Positions 51,911 to 60,868 of a stretch of 64,000 bases of DNA are shown here, piece by piece; position 1 is the stretch's first letter; the number at the start of each line of letters is the position of its first letter. This DNA is from JAWRCU01 sp033542235 (GTDB taxonomy: Bacteria > Pseudomonadota > Alphaproteobacteria > Rhizobiales > Rhizobiaceae). Below the pieces are notes generated by a model. The model had not been told where the DNA came from, ran no database searches, and saw nothing but the letters and a program-made list of their open reading frames with translations. Both the position numbers and the translations under genes were made by a program. Location of the stretch: positions 62,001-126,000 of the forward strand of contig NZ_JAWRCU010000011.1 in NCBI RefSeq assembly GCF_033542235.1, in the 5' to 3' direction.

Positions 51911-52699
51911 ATGGACGCAAACGAACGGCCGCTTCTCAGAATAGAGAACCTGGAGAAGTCATTCGGAAAGGTGAGCGTCCTCGAGGGCGTCGGCATGACT
52001 GTCCGCAAGGGGGAGGTCGTTTCCATCATCGGACCTTCCGGTAGCGGCAAGACTACCCTTCTGCGCTGCGTGAACTTTCTCGAGGCCTACGAGCGCGGCT
52101 CGATCCAGATCGATGGCCAGGAGGTGGGATTTCGCGACAGCGACAACCGCAAGCGACGTGGCGAAACGGATCTTGCACGCATGCGCGCCGAAACCGGCAT
52201 GGTTTTCCAAAGCTTCAATTTGTTCCCGCACCTGACCGCGGCCCAGAACGTGATGCTCGGACTTGTAAAGGTGCGCAGGAGATCGAAGAAGGAAGCGCGG
52301 GAGATCGCCGAGAACTGGCTAAGGCGCGTCGGCCTCGCTCACCGCATCGACAGCTTGCCGTCGGAGTTGTCGGGCGGCCAGCAGCAACGCGTTGGCATTG
52401 CGCGCGCCGTGGCCATGGATCCGAAGATATTGCTGCTCGACGAAATCACTTCTGCGCTCGACCCGGAACTGGTCAGCGAGGTCCTGGACGTGGTGCGGCA
52501 GTTGGCGGAAGAAGGCATGACCATGCTCATGGTCACGCACGAAATCGCCTTTGCCCGCGATGCCAGCAATCGCATCGTGTTCATGGATAACGGCAAGATA
52601 TCAGCCGAAGGGCCGCCCAAGGAGCTGATGGCACAGGCCGGCTCCAACGAAAGGCTGGATGCTTTCCTGTCGCGTTTCAGAACCAGCCATTTGCATTAA
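51911..52699 (+). CDS. Polar amino-acid ABC transporter ATP-binding protein
   Basis: A 262-residue ATPase of the GlnQ/HisP type. Walker A is GPSGSGKTTLLRCVNFLE, Q-loop is GMVFQSFNLFPHLTAAQNVM, the signature is LSGGQQQRVGIARAVAMDP, Walker B is ILLLDEITSALDPELV and the switch His is in MVTHEIAF. LLRCVNFLEAYERGSIQIDG is characteristic of amino-acid importers. A basic insertion RDSDNRKRRGETDLARM follows the first third, as in HisP. It energises the two permeases upstream. The RidA gene starts 17 bases after its stop. Confidence 0.95.
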   Translation: MDANERPLLRIENLEKSFGKVSVLEGVGMTVRKGEVVSIIGPSGSGKTTLLRCVNFLEAYERGSIQIDGQEVGFRDSDNRKRRGETDLARMRAETGMVFQSFNLFPHLTAAQNVMLGLVKVRRRSKKEAREIAENWLRRVGLAHRIDSLPSELSGGQQQRVGIARAVAMDPKILLLDEITSALDPELVSEVLDVVRQLAEEGMTMLMVTHEIAFARDASNRIVFMDNGKISAEGPPKELMAQAGSNERLDAFLSRFRTSHLH

Positions 52700-52715
52700 C
52701 AAAGTCAGGGCCGTC

Positions 52716-53195
52716 ATGTCTCCCCATCACCGGATCGCCGCGCTCGATCTCGAACTTCTGCCGGCGCCTACGCCGATCGGTACGTTCCGCAATGTGCTGC
52801 AGGTCGGCAATATTCTCTATGTGTCGGGTCAAGGGCCGCTCGACGCCGACGGTATCCTTCACAAGGGCAAGGTAGGTCGCGACGTCAGCGTCGAGATGGC
52901 ATATCAGCATGCCCGGCTTACAGGTCTGAACATCCTGTCGGTCCTGGCCGAACATCTTGGCGACCTCAAGCGTGTGAAGCGCTTCGTGAAGCTCCTGGGC
53001 TTCGTCAACGCGACACAGGACTTTCAAGACCATCCTCGCGTCATCAATGGCTGCTCCGACTTTCTGGTCGAGGTGTTCGGTGAAGATGGCGTGCACGCCC
53101 GATCCGCCATCGGCGTCGCATCCTTGCCCAACAACATCACGGTCGAGGTCGAGGCGATCGTCGAAATTCTCCCTGAAGGAAACAGCAATGGATAG
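52716..53195 (+). CDS. RidA/YjgF family enamine-imine deaminase-like protein
   Basis: A 159-residue RidA-superfamily protein. Characteristic text is GTFRNVLQVGNILYVSGQGP, AYQHARLTGLNILSVLAEHL, LLGFVNATQDFQDHPRVING and ARSAIGVASLPNNITVEVEA. The Arg that binds the carboxylate in canonical RidA is found here in HARSAIGVASLP. Members hydrolyse reactive enamine or imine intermediates made by PLP enzymes, and the next gene is a PLP enzyme overlapping this gene by 8 bases, an excellent functional fit. It has an N-terminal extension relative to the 128-residue E. coli protein. The enzyme is cytoplasmic. Confidence 0.9.
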   Translation: MSPHHRIAALDLELLPAPTPIGTFRNVLQVGNILYVSGQGPLDADGILHKGKVGRDVSVEMAYQHARLTGLNILSVLAEHLGDLKRVKRFVKLLGFVNATQDFQDHPRVINGCSDFLVEVFGEDGVHARSAIGVASLPNNITVEVEAIVEILPEGNSNG

Positions 53196-54402
53196 TCGCT
53201 CCGACTTCGCCGATGCCAGGCGCAACCAGACGATCCGTGAACGTCTGGGTCTGCGTCCGATCATCAACGTGTCAGGAACCATGACGGCGCTTGGCGCCTC
53301 GATCATCGTGCCGGAAGCCATCCGGGCAATGGCCGAGATCGCGCCGCAATTCGTCGAAATGGATGATCTGCATCGCGCCGCGAGCAAGGTCGTTGCCCGC
53401 CTGACGGGCGCCGAGGCCGGCTTCATCACGGCCTCTTGCGCCAGCGGCATATCGCTGGCCATCGCCGGCGCGATAACCGGCACCAATCTGCTGGCGATCG
53501 AGCGCCTGCCGGATGTCTCGGCCGGCCTGAAGGACGAGGTCATCGTCCAATACGGCCATATGGTCAGCTTCGGCGGCAATATAGATCAGGCAATCAGGCT
53601 CAGCGGTGGCAAGGTCGTCCAGGCCGGAACGGTCAGCGTCGTCAACGATTACCATGTCGCCGACGCAATCACGGAAAGGACCGTTGCCGGCCTCTACGTG
53701 GTGTCGCATCACACCGTTCAATACGGCATGCTTCCGCTTCCGCAGTTTGCCGAAATCTGCCATGCCGCCGGCGTTCCGGTCATCGTCGACGCCGCCTCCG
53801 AATACGACCTGCAAGGCTTCCTGAAACAGGGAGCCGATATCGTCATCTATAGCGGGCACAAATTCCTTGGCGGGCCAACCACGGGCATCGTTGCCGGCCG
53901 CAAGGATCTCGTCAGGGCAGCTTTTCTGCAAAACCGCGGCATCGGCCGGGGCATGAAAGTCGGCAAGGAAAGCATCGCCGGCGTCATCGCTGCCTTGGAG
54001 GCGTGGGAAAATCGCGATCACGCCGGCATCAGAAAGCGCGAGACGGCAGCCCTTGCGCTCTGGCATCAAACACTCTCTGGATTGCCGGGCATCAAAGCGG
54101 AGATCGTGCCGGATCCGACCGACAATCCCCTCGATCGTCTACATGTCTCGGTGATGCCGGAATCAGGATACACGGCGGCTGGGCTCGCCAAGGCGTTGTC
54201 CCTGGCCGAGCCACCGATCATCGTGCGCAACCACGAGGTCGAACGCGGCCATTTCTATCTTGACCCGTGCAATCTGCATGAGGGCGAAGCGGAATTGGTC
54301 GCCGAAGGGCTGAAGAGCGCGCTGAAGGCAAATCCCAAGCCGGACTATGCGCTCATGACACCGAGCAAGAACAGCCGGTCAGTGCTTCGCTGGCCGGATT
54401 AG
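53188..54402 (+). CDS. SelA-like PLP-dependent enzyme (putative amino-acid lyase)
   Basis: A 404-residue fold-type I PLP enzyme related to selenocysteine synthase SelA and to DgaE-type D-glucosaminate-6-phosphate ammonia-lyase. The Schiff-base Lys is in IVIYSGHKFLGGPTTGIVAG near residue 227; the PLP Asp is in VPVIVDAASEYDLQGF. The N-terminal LRPIINVSGTMTALGASIIV and FITASCASGISLAIAGAITG are shared by the group. True SelA is longer and is paired with selB, which is absent here, so selenium work is unlikely. GAAGGAAACAGCA precedes ATG 53188, which overlaps ridA. It would deaminate or cleave the imported substrate; RidA would clean up. Confidence 0.82.
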   Translation: MDSRSDFADARRNQTIRERLGLRPIINVSGTMTALGASIIVPEAIRAMAEIAPQFVEMDDLHRAASKVVARLTGAEAGFITASCASGISLAIAGAITGTNLLAIERLPDVSAGLKDEVIVQYGHMVSFGGNIDQAIRLSGGKVVQAGTVSVVNDYHVADAITERTVAGLYVVSHHTVQYGMLPLPQFAEICHAAGVPVIVDAASEYDLQGFLKQGADIVIYSGHKFLGGPTTGIVAGRKDLVRAAFLQNRGIGRGMKVGKESIAGVIAALEAWENRDHAGIRKRETAALALWHQTLSGLPGIKAEIVPDPTDNPLDRLHVSVMPESGYTAAGLAKALSLAEPPIIVRNHEVERGHFYLDPCNLHEGEAELVAEGLKSALKANPKPDYALMTPSKNSRSVLRWPD

Positions 54403-54422
54403 GAGCGTTCTGTTTTCGGGCT

Positions 54423-54491
54423 GGCGCTGCCCCTCACCCTTACCATCTCCCCGTTTTTCACGGGGAGATGGTAAGGGTGAGGGGCAGCGCC
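54423..54491. repeat. Perfect 32-bp palindrome, probable terminator of the operon
   Basis: The arms 54423-54454 (GGCGCTGCCCCTCACCCTTA...) and 54460-54491 are exact inverses around a 5-base loop TTTTC. It starts 21 bases after the SelA-like gene. It is the shortened form of the element at 36334-36450, and differs from it by paired changes in both arms. It may end transcripts from both sides. Confidence 0.85.
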
Positions 54492-54545
54492 GACGTCGAG
54501 CGAATTGCAGAAGGTTCTAGGGTGCGCGCCCCTCCTTACGGATGG

Positions 54546-55640
54546 TCACCGCTCCGGCCGAGGCCTCGGCAGTGGAGCCTTGACTTTTGGCGTCGCGGTG
54601 AAGGCGCTGACGGGCACGGATGGGACCGTCGGACCAGGCTGCGCCGCCACATCCGAGCTCGCGCTGCCGGGCTCTTCCGGATCCGCCACCGGAGCGGCGG
54701 CGGTCGTGGTCACGCCATTGCCGCCGATCGTGACGGATGCCTCGGAGACCGGAGCCGGCGCGTCGAGCACGGCTCGACATTCTTTCGGCAGGCTTGCCAT
54801 CGTCATGATGTCGCGTGGCCGCGGCTTTTGCGGGCCCGTTGCCGGGCGCCACGGCTCTTCGGTGAACCACCAGGCGAGCTGCTTGCCGCAGCCCTCGTCA
54901 TCGGGCGGCGGGTCCTGGGGCTTGCAGCCCATCGAATCGGGCTGGCATTTGATACGGACGTGGAAATGATAGTCGTGGCCCCAGAACGGCCTGATCTTCT
55001 TCAGCCAGGAACGGTCGCCGGTCACGGTGTCGCAGAGCTTCTTCTTGATGCCGGGATGGACGAAGATCCGCTCGACCTCAGGGTAGCTCGCGGCACGCTT
55101 GAGCAGTCTCATATGGGCCGGGGTCCACAGCCGGTCGTCGACAGTGAGCCCGCCCTTCCTGATCATCGACACGGCGCTCATGTTCTCGCGCTCCGCCGCG
55201 GTGAGCCTGCGATCCGGCATGGGCGTGAGCCAGATATCCGCGTCGAGCCCGATCTGATGCGAGGCGTGGCCGGTGAGCATCGGGCCGCCGCGCGGCTGCG
55301 AGATGTCGCCGACCAGCAGGCCCGGCCAGCCGTCGGCGGTTGCTTCCTTCGACAGCCGTTCGATCAGCTTGATCATCGTCGGATGGCCCCAGCGCCGATT
55401 GCGCGACAGCCGCATCGCCTGCCAGGTGGCCCCGTCGGTCGCGATCGCCACGCCGCCGCTAAAGCAGCCCTTGCTGTAGAAGCCGAAGGATTGCGGCTTG
55501 GACACGGCCGGCAGCTTCTCTGCGCCGAACAGGTCCTTGGCGAGCGGCTCCTTGGTCAGCGCCACGGACGAGGGGTAGATCACCGCGGCGACGGCTGCGA
55601 GAACAGCGGCGACGCGCACCAGCCTGGCCATCCCTTTCAT
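54546..55640 (-). CDS. mepA: Penicillin-insensitive murein endopeptidase
   Basis: Periplasmic LAS-type metallopeptidase of about 364 residues that cuts D-alanyl-meso-diaminopimelate cross-links. After the signal (ARLVRVAAVLAAVAAVIYPS) come the motifs SRNRRWGHPTMIKLIERL, TGHASHQIGLDADIWLTP with zinc His and Asp, IFVHPGIKKKLC and HDYHFHVRIKCQPDSMGCKP. Four Cys near the end may form disulfides. The last 75 residues are proline-, alanine- and threonine-rich, an extension beyond E. coli MepA (274 residues). GGAGGG precedes ATG 55640; a TTG five codons earlier is weaker. Confidence 0.94.
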   Translation of the reverse strand: MKGMARLVRVAAVLAAVAAVIYPSSVALTKEPLAKDLFGAEKLPAVSKPQSFGFYSKGCFSGGVAIATDGATWQAMRLSRNRRWGHPTMIKLIERLSKEATADGWPGLLVGDISQPRGGPMLTGHASHQIGLDADIWLTPMPDRRLTAAERENMSAVSMIRKGGLTVDDRLWTPAHMRLLKRAASYPEVERIFVHPGIKKKLCDTVTGDRSWLKKIRPFWGHDYHFHVRIKCQPDSMGCKPQDPPPDDEGCGKQLAWWFTEEPWRPATGPQKPRPRDIMTMASLPKECRAVLDAPAPVSEASVTIGGNGVTTTAAAPVADPEEPGSASSDVAAQPGPTVPSVPVSAFTATPKVKAPLPRPRPER

Positions 55641-55750
55641 CGTCCGACCCTCCAAATCCCCGGCCCTGAGCTGTCAGTCCGGCAGCCGACTCTCGGCTTG
55701 CGTGGTTGCCAGTTGGTTAACGAAGCCGCTCCGAATGGCGAACGTCCCGT

Positions 55751-56662
55751 TCAAGCGCTCATCGGGCTCGCCGCATCCGCCTCGCCCTCGCCACGCCAGT
55801 CGTCGGCTGCCCACATCGCATCCAGCGCAGCGTGATAGTTCGGAAAGGCGAAGCGATAGCCGGCGGCTTTGACTGCCAGGTTCGAGACACGCTTGTTCTC
55901 GCCGTAGAATGACCTCGCCATTGGCGAAATTTGGGCGGTCTCGAACGGAATTTCTGGCGGAGGCTCGATGCCCATTCTCTTTGCGGCATAGGCGATGACG
56001 TCTTGCGGCGGAGCCGGCTCGTCGTCGGTGATGTTGAAAATCCCGCCGGTGGCGCTCCTCGAAAGGTGCTTCAACGCGCCCGCGATGTCGGCGACGTGGA
56101 TGCGGTTGAAGACCTGTCCGGGTTTGACGAGTCGCCGGGCCGTGCCCTTCTCGAGATTGACGAAAGCGTTACGGCCCGGCCCGTAGATGCCGGAGAGCCT
56201 GAGCACGGCGAGCGGCACGCCGCGCTCATGCCCGAAGCCGATCCAATCGCGCTCGGCAGCGACGCGCAGTGTCGAGCGCCGCGACACGGGCCGGCACTCG
56301 CTCGTCTCATCCACCCAGGCGCCGCCATGGTCGCCATAGACCCCGACGGTCGACAGATAGCCGACCCATCTCAGCCTCGGCGTTTCCGCAAGAAGCGCTT
56401 CGCGAGCGACGGCGAGCACGGGATCGCCGGCTTCGGTCGGTGCGGCCGAGATGACAAGGTGGGTCGTCATCGTAAGCGCCAGTCGGACCGCATCCGCAAC
56501 GGTTTTGCCGTCGAAAGCATACGGCTCGATGCCGGCTTTCAGCAGGCGGTCGAACTTGTCCTCGGACCGTGACGTGCCGTCGATTTGCGCCTCGCCTGCC
56601 GCCAGCCGGCCGAATGCGCGGCCGGAATAGCCGGCTCCGAAGATGAAATAGCGATTCGTCAC
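55751..56662 (-). CDS. NAD-dependent epimerase/dehydratase-like SDR
   Basis: About 303 residues. The atypical SDR N-terminus is YFIFGAGYSGRAFGRLAAGE, the YeeZ-type GxGxxG, and YGDHGGAWVDETSECRPVSR plus VLRLSGIYGPGRNAFVNLEK are diagnostic of the YeeZ family. The Tyr-x-x-x-Lys motif is altered: no clear YxxxK follows the usual Thr/Ser region, so catalysis is uncertain. GTG at 56662 overlaps the queG stop as GTGA, so it is co-translated with queG. The frame extends to 56812 without support. Function is unknown; the YeeZ family acts on unidentified substrates. Confidence 0.82.
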   Translation of the reverse strand: MTNRYFIFGAGYSGRAFGRLAAGEAQIDGTSRSEDKFDRLLKAGIEPYAFDGKTVADAVRLALTMTTHLVISAAPTEAGDPVLAVAREALLAETPRLRWVGYLSTVGVYGDHGGAWVDETSECRPVSRRSTLRVAAERDWIGFGHERGVPLAVLRLSGIYGPGRNAFVNLEKGTARRLVKPGQVFNRIHVADIAGALKHLSRSATGGIFNITDDEPAPPQDVIAYAAKRMGIEPPPEIPFETAQISPMARSFYGENKRVSNLAVKAAGYRFAFPNYHAALDAMWAADDWRGEGEADAASPMSA

Positions 56663-57840
56663 GCGGCGTCCCCGGTGGCGTGGACCATGTCGATGGCGTG
56701 GCCAGTCGCTGCCTGCCATTCGGCAAGGACATGGCCGTCGGCTTCGGCTGCGGCGCGTTCTGCAGCCAACGCCCGCAGCGCCGAGCGTGAGATCAGCCGC
56801 GAGAGTGCCCATACAGCCGCGCCCCTGACCAGCGCCGAGGCATCGTCCAGCAGGCTGTTGCAGCGCTCGGCAAGCGAAGCATCGCCGGAATTGCCGGCGG
56901 CAATCAAGACATTGCGCAGGAAGCGGTCTCGGCCGATTCGTTTAACCGGCGAGCCGGAAAACAGAGTCCGAAAACCGGCATCGTCGAGCGTCAAGAGCTT
57001 GGCGAGCGAGGGGGTGCGCAGATCGTCACGCGCCACGAATTTGGCTTCCGAGGCGACCTTGGCGAACTTGTTCCATGGGCAGGCCGCCAGACAATCGTCG
57101 CAGCCATAGATGCGGTTGCCGATTGCCTTGCGGAATTCGACGGGAATCGGGCCCTTGTTCTCGATGGTGAGATACGAGATGCAGCGCCTCGCATCGAGCC
57201 GGTAGGGCGACGGAAATGCATTCGTCGGGCAGATGTCGAGGCAGGCGCGGCAGGAACCGCAATGATCCTCTTCGCCGGCATCCAGCGTGAGCTCCGCGGT
57301 CGTGAAGATGCTGCCGAGGAATAGCCAGGAGCCGAACTCACGGCTCACGAGATTCGTGTGCTTGCCCTGCCAGCCGAGCCCGGCGGCCTCGGCGAGCGGC
57401 TTTTCCATGACGGGCGCCGTATCGACGAAGACCTTGACGTCCGCCCCGCCTCGGGCCGCGATCTTTCCGGCCAGTTCCTTCAGCTTGCCCTTGATGACGT
57501 CATGATAGTCGCGGTTTTGCGCATAGACGGAAATCACGCCGCGGTCGCGCTGCGCCAGCGCTTCGCGCGGGTCGATGTCCGGCCCGTAATTCATGCCGAG
57601 CATGACGATCGAGCGCACGTCCGGCCACAGCGTGCGTGGATCGCCGCGCCGCGCGGCCGTTTCCTCCAGCCAGGCCATCGACCCATGATGGCCGGCTGCG
57701 ACTGCCATGGCGAGCCGCTCGGGTGCGAGCGGGATCGAATCAGGAGCAACGACGGCGACGCAGTCGAAGCCCAGCCGTTTCGCCTCGCGCTCGATGAAGC
57801 CGCGCAGCTGTTCCTTGGTGCTAAAAGTCGAGGTCCGCAT
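56659..57840 (-). CDS. queG: Epoxyqueuosine reductase
   Basis: Cobalamin- and iron-sulfur-dependent enzyme (393 residues) that makes queuosine in tRNA from epoxyqueuosine. Two [4Fe-4S] motifs are visible: CGSCRACLDICPTNAFPSPY near 195 and CDDCLAACPWNKFAKVASE near 250. YGPDIDPREALAQRDRGVIS and WLEETAARRGDPRTLWPDVR are conserved, as is the C-terminal HEAT-repeat region CNSLLDDASALVRGAAVWAL. It overlaps the upstream GST gene by 20 bases and the downstream SDR gene by four, so the three are one transcript. Confidence 0.95.
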   Translation of the reverse strand: MRTSTFSTKEQLRGFIEREAKRLGFDCVAVVAPDSIPLAPERLAMAVAAGHHGSMAWLEETAARRGDPRTLWPDVRSIVMLGMNYGPDIDPREALAQRDRGVISVYAQNRDYHDVIKGKLKELAGKIAARGGADVKVFVDTAPVMEKPLAEAAGLGWQGKHTNLVSREFGSWLFLGSIFTTAELTLDAGEEDHCGSCRACLDICPTNAFPSPYRLDARRCISYLTIENKGPIPVEFRKAIGNRIYGCDDCLAACPWNKFAKVASEAKFVARDDLRTPSLAKLLTLDDAGFRTLFSGSPVKRIGRDRFLRNVLIAAGNSGDASLAERCNSLLDDASALVRGAAVWALSRLISRSALRALAAERAAAEADGHVLAEWQAATGHAIDMVHATGDAA

Positions 57841-58513
57841 AATGCGATACCGGCGTCAGTCCGCGCACGCGGTCGCCGAGCAGCGGCCGGAACGACGGCC
57901 GCGATTTCACTCTGGAGTACCAGTCGCGCGCCAGGGGATACTCCGTCCAGTCGATCTCGCCGAGATAGTCGAGCACCGAGAGCGTCGCCGCTGCGGCGAG
58001 GTCTGCATAGGTAATTCGGCTACCCGCAAGCCAGTTGCGCGTGCCGGTCAGCCAGTTGGTGTATTTCATGTGCTGACGGATATTGGCGCGCGCCGCGCGG
58101 ATGGCTGCCGAATCCGGCGAGCCACCGCCCTGCCCGGTGGGCATCATCGGCTTGAGCACCCGCTCGCGCACCAGATGCCGCGTTACCTCGCTTTCGGTCT
58201 TCGACAAGAACCAGTCGGCCAGCCTGCGGATCTCGGCACGGTCCATCGGATCTTCGGCAAACAGCCGGCGCTCGCGCTTGAGCACCCCACGCGTCTCGTC
58301 GAGATATTCGGCTATGACCGAGGCCCCGACGATGGGCACGTCGCCCTCCGCGAGCAATACGGGCAGCGTCGCGGCCGGGTTCATCGCCAGAAATTCTTTT
58401 CGTCTTGCCCAGGGCTTTTCCTCGATGAGGACCAATTCTTCGCCATACTCGCCGAAGGCGAGGCGGACGAAACGGCAGGCGGCGAGCATCGGGTGATGAA
58501 AAAGCGTGAGCAT
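57821..58513 (-). CDS. Glutathione S-transferase family protein
   Basis: A 230-residue GST. The thioredoxin-like domain (about 1-78) has MLTLFHHPMLAACRFVRLAF, with catalytic-region Cys/Ser near residue 13, and the cis-Pro of NPAATLPVLL; GASVIAEYLDETRGV completes the GSH site. The C-terminal helical domain follows with RITYADLAAAATLSVLDYLG. No signal is present. The 3' end overlaps queG by 20 bases. It is probably a general detoxification or oxidative-stress enzyme; the substrate is unknown. Confidence 0.92.
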   Translation of the reverse strand: MLTLFHHPMLAACRFVRLAFGEYGEELVLIEEKPWARRKEFLAMNPAATLPVLLAEGDVPIVGASVIAEYLDETRGVLKRERRLFAEDPMDRAEIRRLADWFLSKTESEVTRHLVRERVLKPMMPTGQGGGSPDSAAIRAARANIRQHMKYTNWLTGTRNWLAGSRITYADLAAAATLSVLDYLGEIDWTEYPLARDWYSRVKSRPSFRPLLGDRVRGLTPVSHYADLDF

Positions 58514-58701
58514 GGTTCCGCGACATTCCGGCGCTGGCTATTGCAAGTTCACGCCGCTATGACTTGCGCGCGTCCGGTGAACCGGGCGGCAGAAAGGCCC
58601 CGACCTATAGGGGCAGTTCAGTTTCCTGACAAGCAATCCCCTTCGGCAATCCCCTTCGGCAATCCAGGCCGGCTAAGCCCTTAATCCGGATTAGGTGAAC
58701 C

Positions 58702-59508
58702 ATGGCAAGTCAAGCGATCGGCGATGCGCTCGCACTCGGCATCTTGGAGGGACTGACAGAGTTCATCCCTGTTTCTTCGACCGGGCATCTGCTGCTCGCT
58801 GGTCACTTTCTTGGCTTCGAATCGACCGGCAAGGCTTTCGAGGTTCTTATCCAGCTTGGCGCGATTCTGGCCATCCTTTCGGTCTATTTCAGCAGGCTGC
58901 TGAAGATCCTGTTCGACCTGCCGTCCGACCCGCGCGCGCGCCGTTTTGTGATGGGCGTCCTGGTTGCCTTCCTTCCGGCTGCGGTCATCGGCGCGCTGGC
59001 ACATGATTTCATAAAGAATGTGCTGTTCGAGACGCCGAAACTGATTTGCATCATGCTGATCCTCGGCGGGGTGGTGCTCCTGTGGGTCGATCGCTGGGCT
59101 CTCACCCCGAAATATCGCAGCATCATGGATTTCCCGCTGCCGGTTTGCCTCGGCATCGGCCTGTTTCAATGCCTGGCGATGATCCCCGGCACGTCGCGTT
59201 CGGGCGCGACCATCGTGGGCTCGATGCTGCTCGGCGCAGACAAGCGCTCCTCGGCCGAATTCTCCTTCTTCCTGGCCATGCCGACCATGCTCGGGGCCTT
59301 CGTTTTCGATCTTCTGAAGAATCGCGACCTGTTGTCGGCTTCCGACGTGCCGGTGATCGCGACCGGTTTCGTCGCGGCCTTCATCGTCGCCGTCATCGTC
59401 GTGCGCTACCTGCTCGACTACGTGTCGCGCCACGGCTACGCGCTGTTTGCCTGGTGGCGGCTGATCGTCGGCGTAGTCGGCCTGGCGGCATTGATTGCGT
59501 GGGGTTAG
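58702..59508 (+). CDS. uppP: Undecaprenyl-diphosphate phosphatase
   Basis: A 268-residue integral membrane enzyme that recycles undecaprenyl pyrophosphate to the monophosphate carrier for peptidoglycan and glycans, and gives bacitracin tolerance. Two signature motifs are present: LEGLTEFIPVSSTGHLLLAG near residues 14-33 and PGTSRSGATIVGSMLLGADK near 162-181. Eight membrane spans are expected from the hydrophobic runs. The start ATG at 58702 fits the normal N-terminus. A 13-base tandem repeat (CAATCCCCTTCGG) lies about 45 bases upstream. It supports the polyprenyl-linked glycan genes elsewhere. Confidence 0.96.
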   Translation: MASQAIGDALALGILEGLTEFIPVSSTGHLLLAGHFLGFESTGKAFEVLIQLGAILAILSVYFSRLLKILFDLPSDPRARRFVMGVLVAFLPAAVIGALAHDFIKNVLFETPKLICIMLILGGVVLLWVDRWALTPKYRSIMDFPLPVCLGIGLFQCLAMIPGTSRSGATIVGSMLLGADKRSSAEFSFFLAMPTMLGAFVFDLLKNRDLLSASDVPVIATGFVAAFIVAVIVVRYLLDYVSRHGYALFAWWRLIVGVVGLAALIAWG

Positions 59509-59893
59509 ACCCTGCTTTTAGGTTGACGCAGGCTTCATGCCCCGAAAGCCACTTGGACCGGCGGTGGGGATTACCAGCGGGCTTAGGGTTTGACCGCCGG
59601 CGCCGCCCTCATCTGCCTGCCGGCATCTTCTCCCGTAGAACGGGGAGAAGGGCGACTGCCGCTTTGATTTCACTAATCGGCGACGTTGCAGAACAAGCGC
59701 CTTCAAAAACGGCCGGCGTTCTTCTCCCCGTTTACGGGGAGAAGTGCCCGGCAGGGCGATGAGGGGCAACGCCGACGGTCAAAAAACTACCATCGTCGGT
59801 ATCAGCAGAACGCTCGGGTGTCTCGACTCTGAAACTCGAGTTCGCTCACAGCCTGATATCAGTCAGGCGAACTTCGAAATCAGCGCGCTGCGC
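59509..59893. other. Intergenic region dominated by a repeat
   Basis: The 385 bases after uppP contain the inverted-repeat element at 59591-59780 and about 110 further bases before the NDUFA9-like gene with no recognised gene. Convergent genes flank it. Confidence 0.5.
59591..59780. repeat. Inverted-repeat element, second family
   Basis: Ends TGACCGCCGGCGCCGCCCTC and GAGGGGCAACGCCGACGGTC are imperfect inverse copies. Inside are CTTCTCCCGT...ACGGGGAGAAG and CTTCTCCCCGTTTACGGGGAGAAG hairpins and CTGCCGGCA/TGCCCGGCAG arms. It is a different family from the GGCGCTGCCCCTCACCC elements, and is related to the element at 63292-63447 only in its general design. Confidence 0.7.
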
Positions 59894-60868
59894 TTACGCC
59901 TCTGTCCTGCGCGTGAACTGGCCGGCCGGCCGGTAGCGCCAGAGATAGGTTGGCAGGATAGCAGCAGTCGACTGTGGCTGGATGCCGAGGCCGGCAAGCG
60001 TCCGCCCCTGACCCTCAGCTTCTGCCGAAACGACATTGTCGCGCTGAAGCAGTACGACCTGATCGCGGGTGAGTGGCGGATTGGGCAGCAGGCCGAGGAT
60101 CGAGCCCTGGATGCGGGCGGCCCACCACGGGACGGGAACGAGCATCCGCTGGCGGTCGATCACCTCCAGCATCTCCTCCATGCACTCGCGGAAGGTGAGC
60201 ACTTGGGGACCGCCAAGCTCGTAGATCTTGCCGCGCTCGACCTCGTCGTCCACCGAGCGGGCAAAGGCTTCGGCGACGTCACCGACATAGACCGGCTGGA
60301 ACCTCGTATGGCCGCCGCCGATCAGCGGCAGCATGGGCGAGAAGCGCGCCATCTCGGCGAAACGATTGAAGAAGCGGTCCTCCGGGCCGAATACGATCGA
60401 AGGGCGGAAGATCACAGCATCCTCGACGGTTTCCAGCACGGCCTTCTCGCCCAGGGCCTTGGTGCGCGCATAGGCCGAGGGCGAATCGAGACTCGCGCCG
60501 AGCGCGGAGCCGTGTGTCAGGCCGGCTTTGGCCGCTCGTGCGGCTTCAGCCACGGCGCGTGCGCCGAAATCCTGGACATTGTTGAACGTCTGTCGCCCCG
60601 ATTGATGGAGTATGCCGACCAGGTTGACTACATGGTCGGCGCCTTCGACTGCGCGGTCGATCGACCAGCGCACGCGGACATTGGCTTGCACCGGTTGGAT
60701 CTGGCCCATATTGCCGAGCGGCTGCAGATGGCCCGCAAGGTCCGGCCGTCGCGTGGCGACACGGATCCGATAGCCGCGCCTGGCGACCGCCCGCACGACA
60801 TGGCGTCCGAGGAAACCGGAGCCGCCGAAAATGGTGACGAGCTTCGGGACTTCGGTGACGACGGTCAT
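59894..60868 (-). CDS. NDUFA9-like NAD(P)-binding epimerase family protein
   Basis: A 324-residue atypical SDR. The nucleotide-binding loop is VTIFGGSGFLGRHVVRAVAR, near residue 11, and VRWSIDRAVEGADHVVNLVG, SAYARTKALGEKAVLETVED and KALGEKAV carry the usual short-chain landmarks, with a YxxxK-like YARTKALGEK. VFRPSIVFGPEDRFFNRFAE is diagnostic of the NDUFA9 (complex I subunit-like) clan. In many alphaproteobacteria it is annotated as complex I NDUFA9-subunit-family protein; a role in quinone or lipid metabolism is possible. It converges on uppP across a repeat. Confidence 0.9.
   Translation of the reverse strand: MTVVTEVPKLVTIFGGSGFLGRHVVRAVARRGYRIRVATRRPDLAGHLQPLGNMGQIQPVQANVRVRWSIDRAVEGADHVVNLVGILHQSGRQTFNNVQDFGARAVAEAARAAKAGLTHGSALGASLDSPSAYARTKALGEKAVLETVEDAVIFRPSIVFGPEDRFFNRFAEMARFSPMLPLIGGGHTRFQPVYVGDVAEAFARSVDDEVERGKIYELGGPQVLTFRECMEEMLEVIDRQRMLVPVPWWAARIQGSILGLLPNPPLTRDQVVLLQRDNVVSAEAEGQGRTLAGLGIQPQSTAAILPTYLWRYRPAGQFTRRTEA

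Noticed and set aside
53188..54402. Selenocysteine synthase selA
   Set aside because: No selB, selD or tRNA-Sec is nearby; length and context fit a SelA-like amino-acid lyase better.
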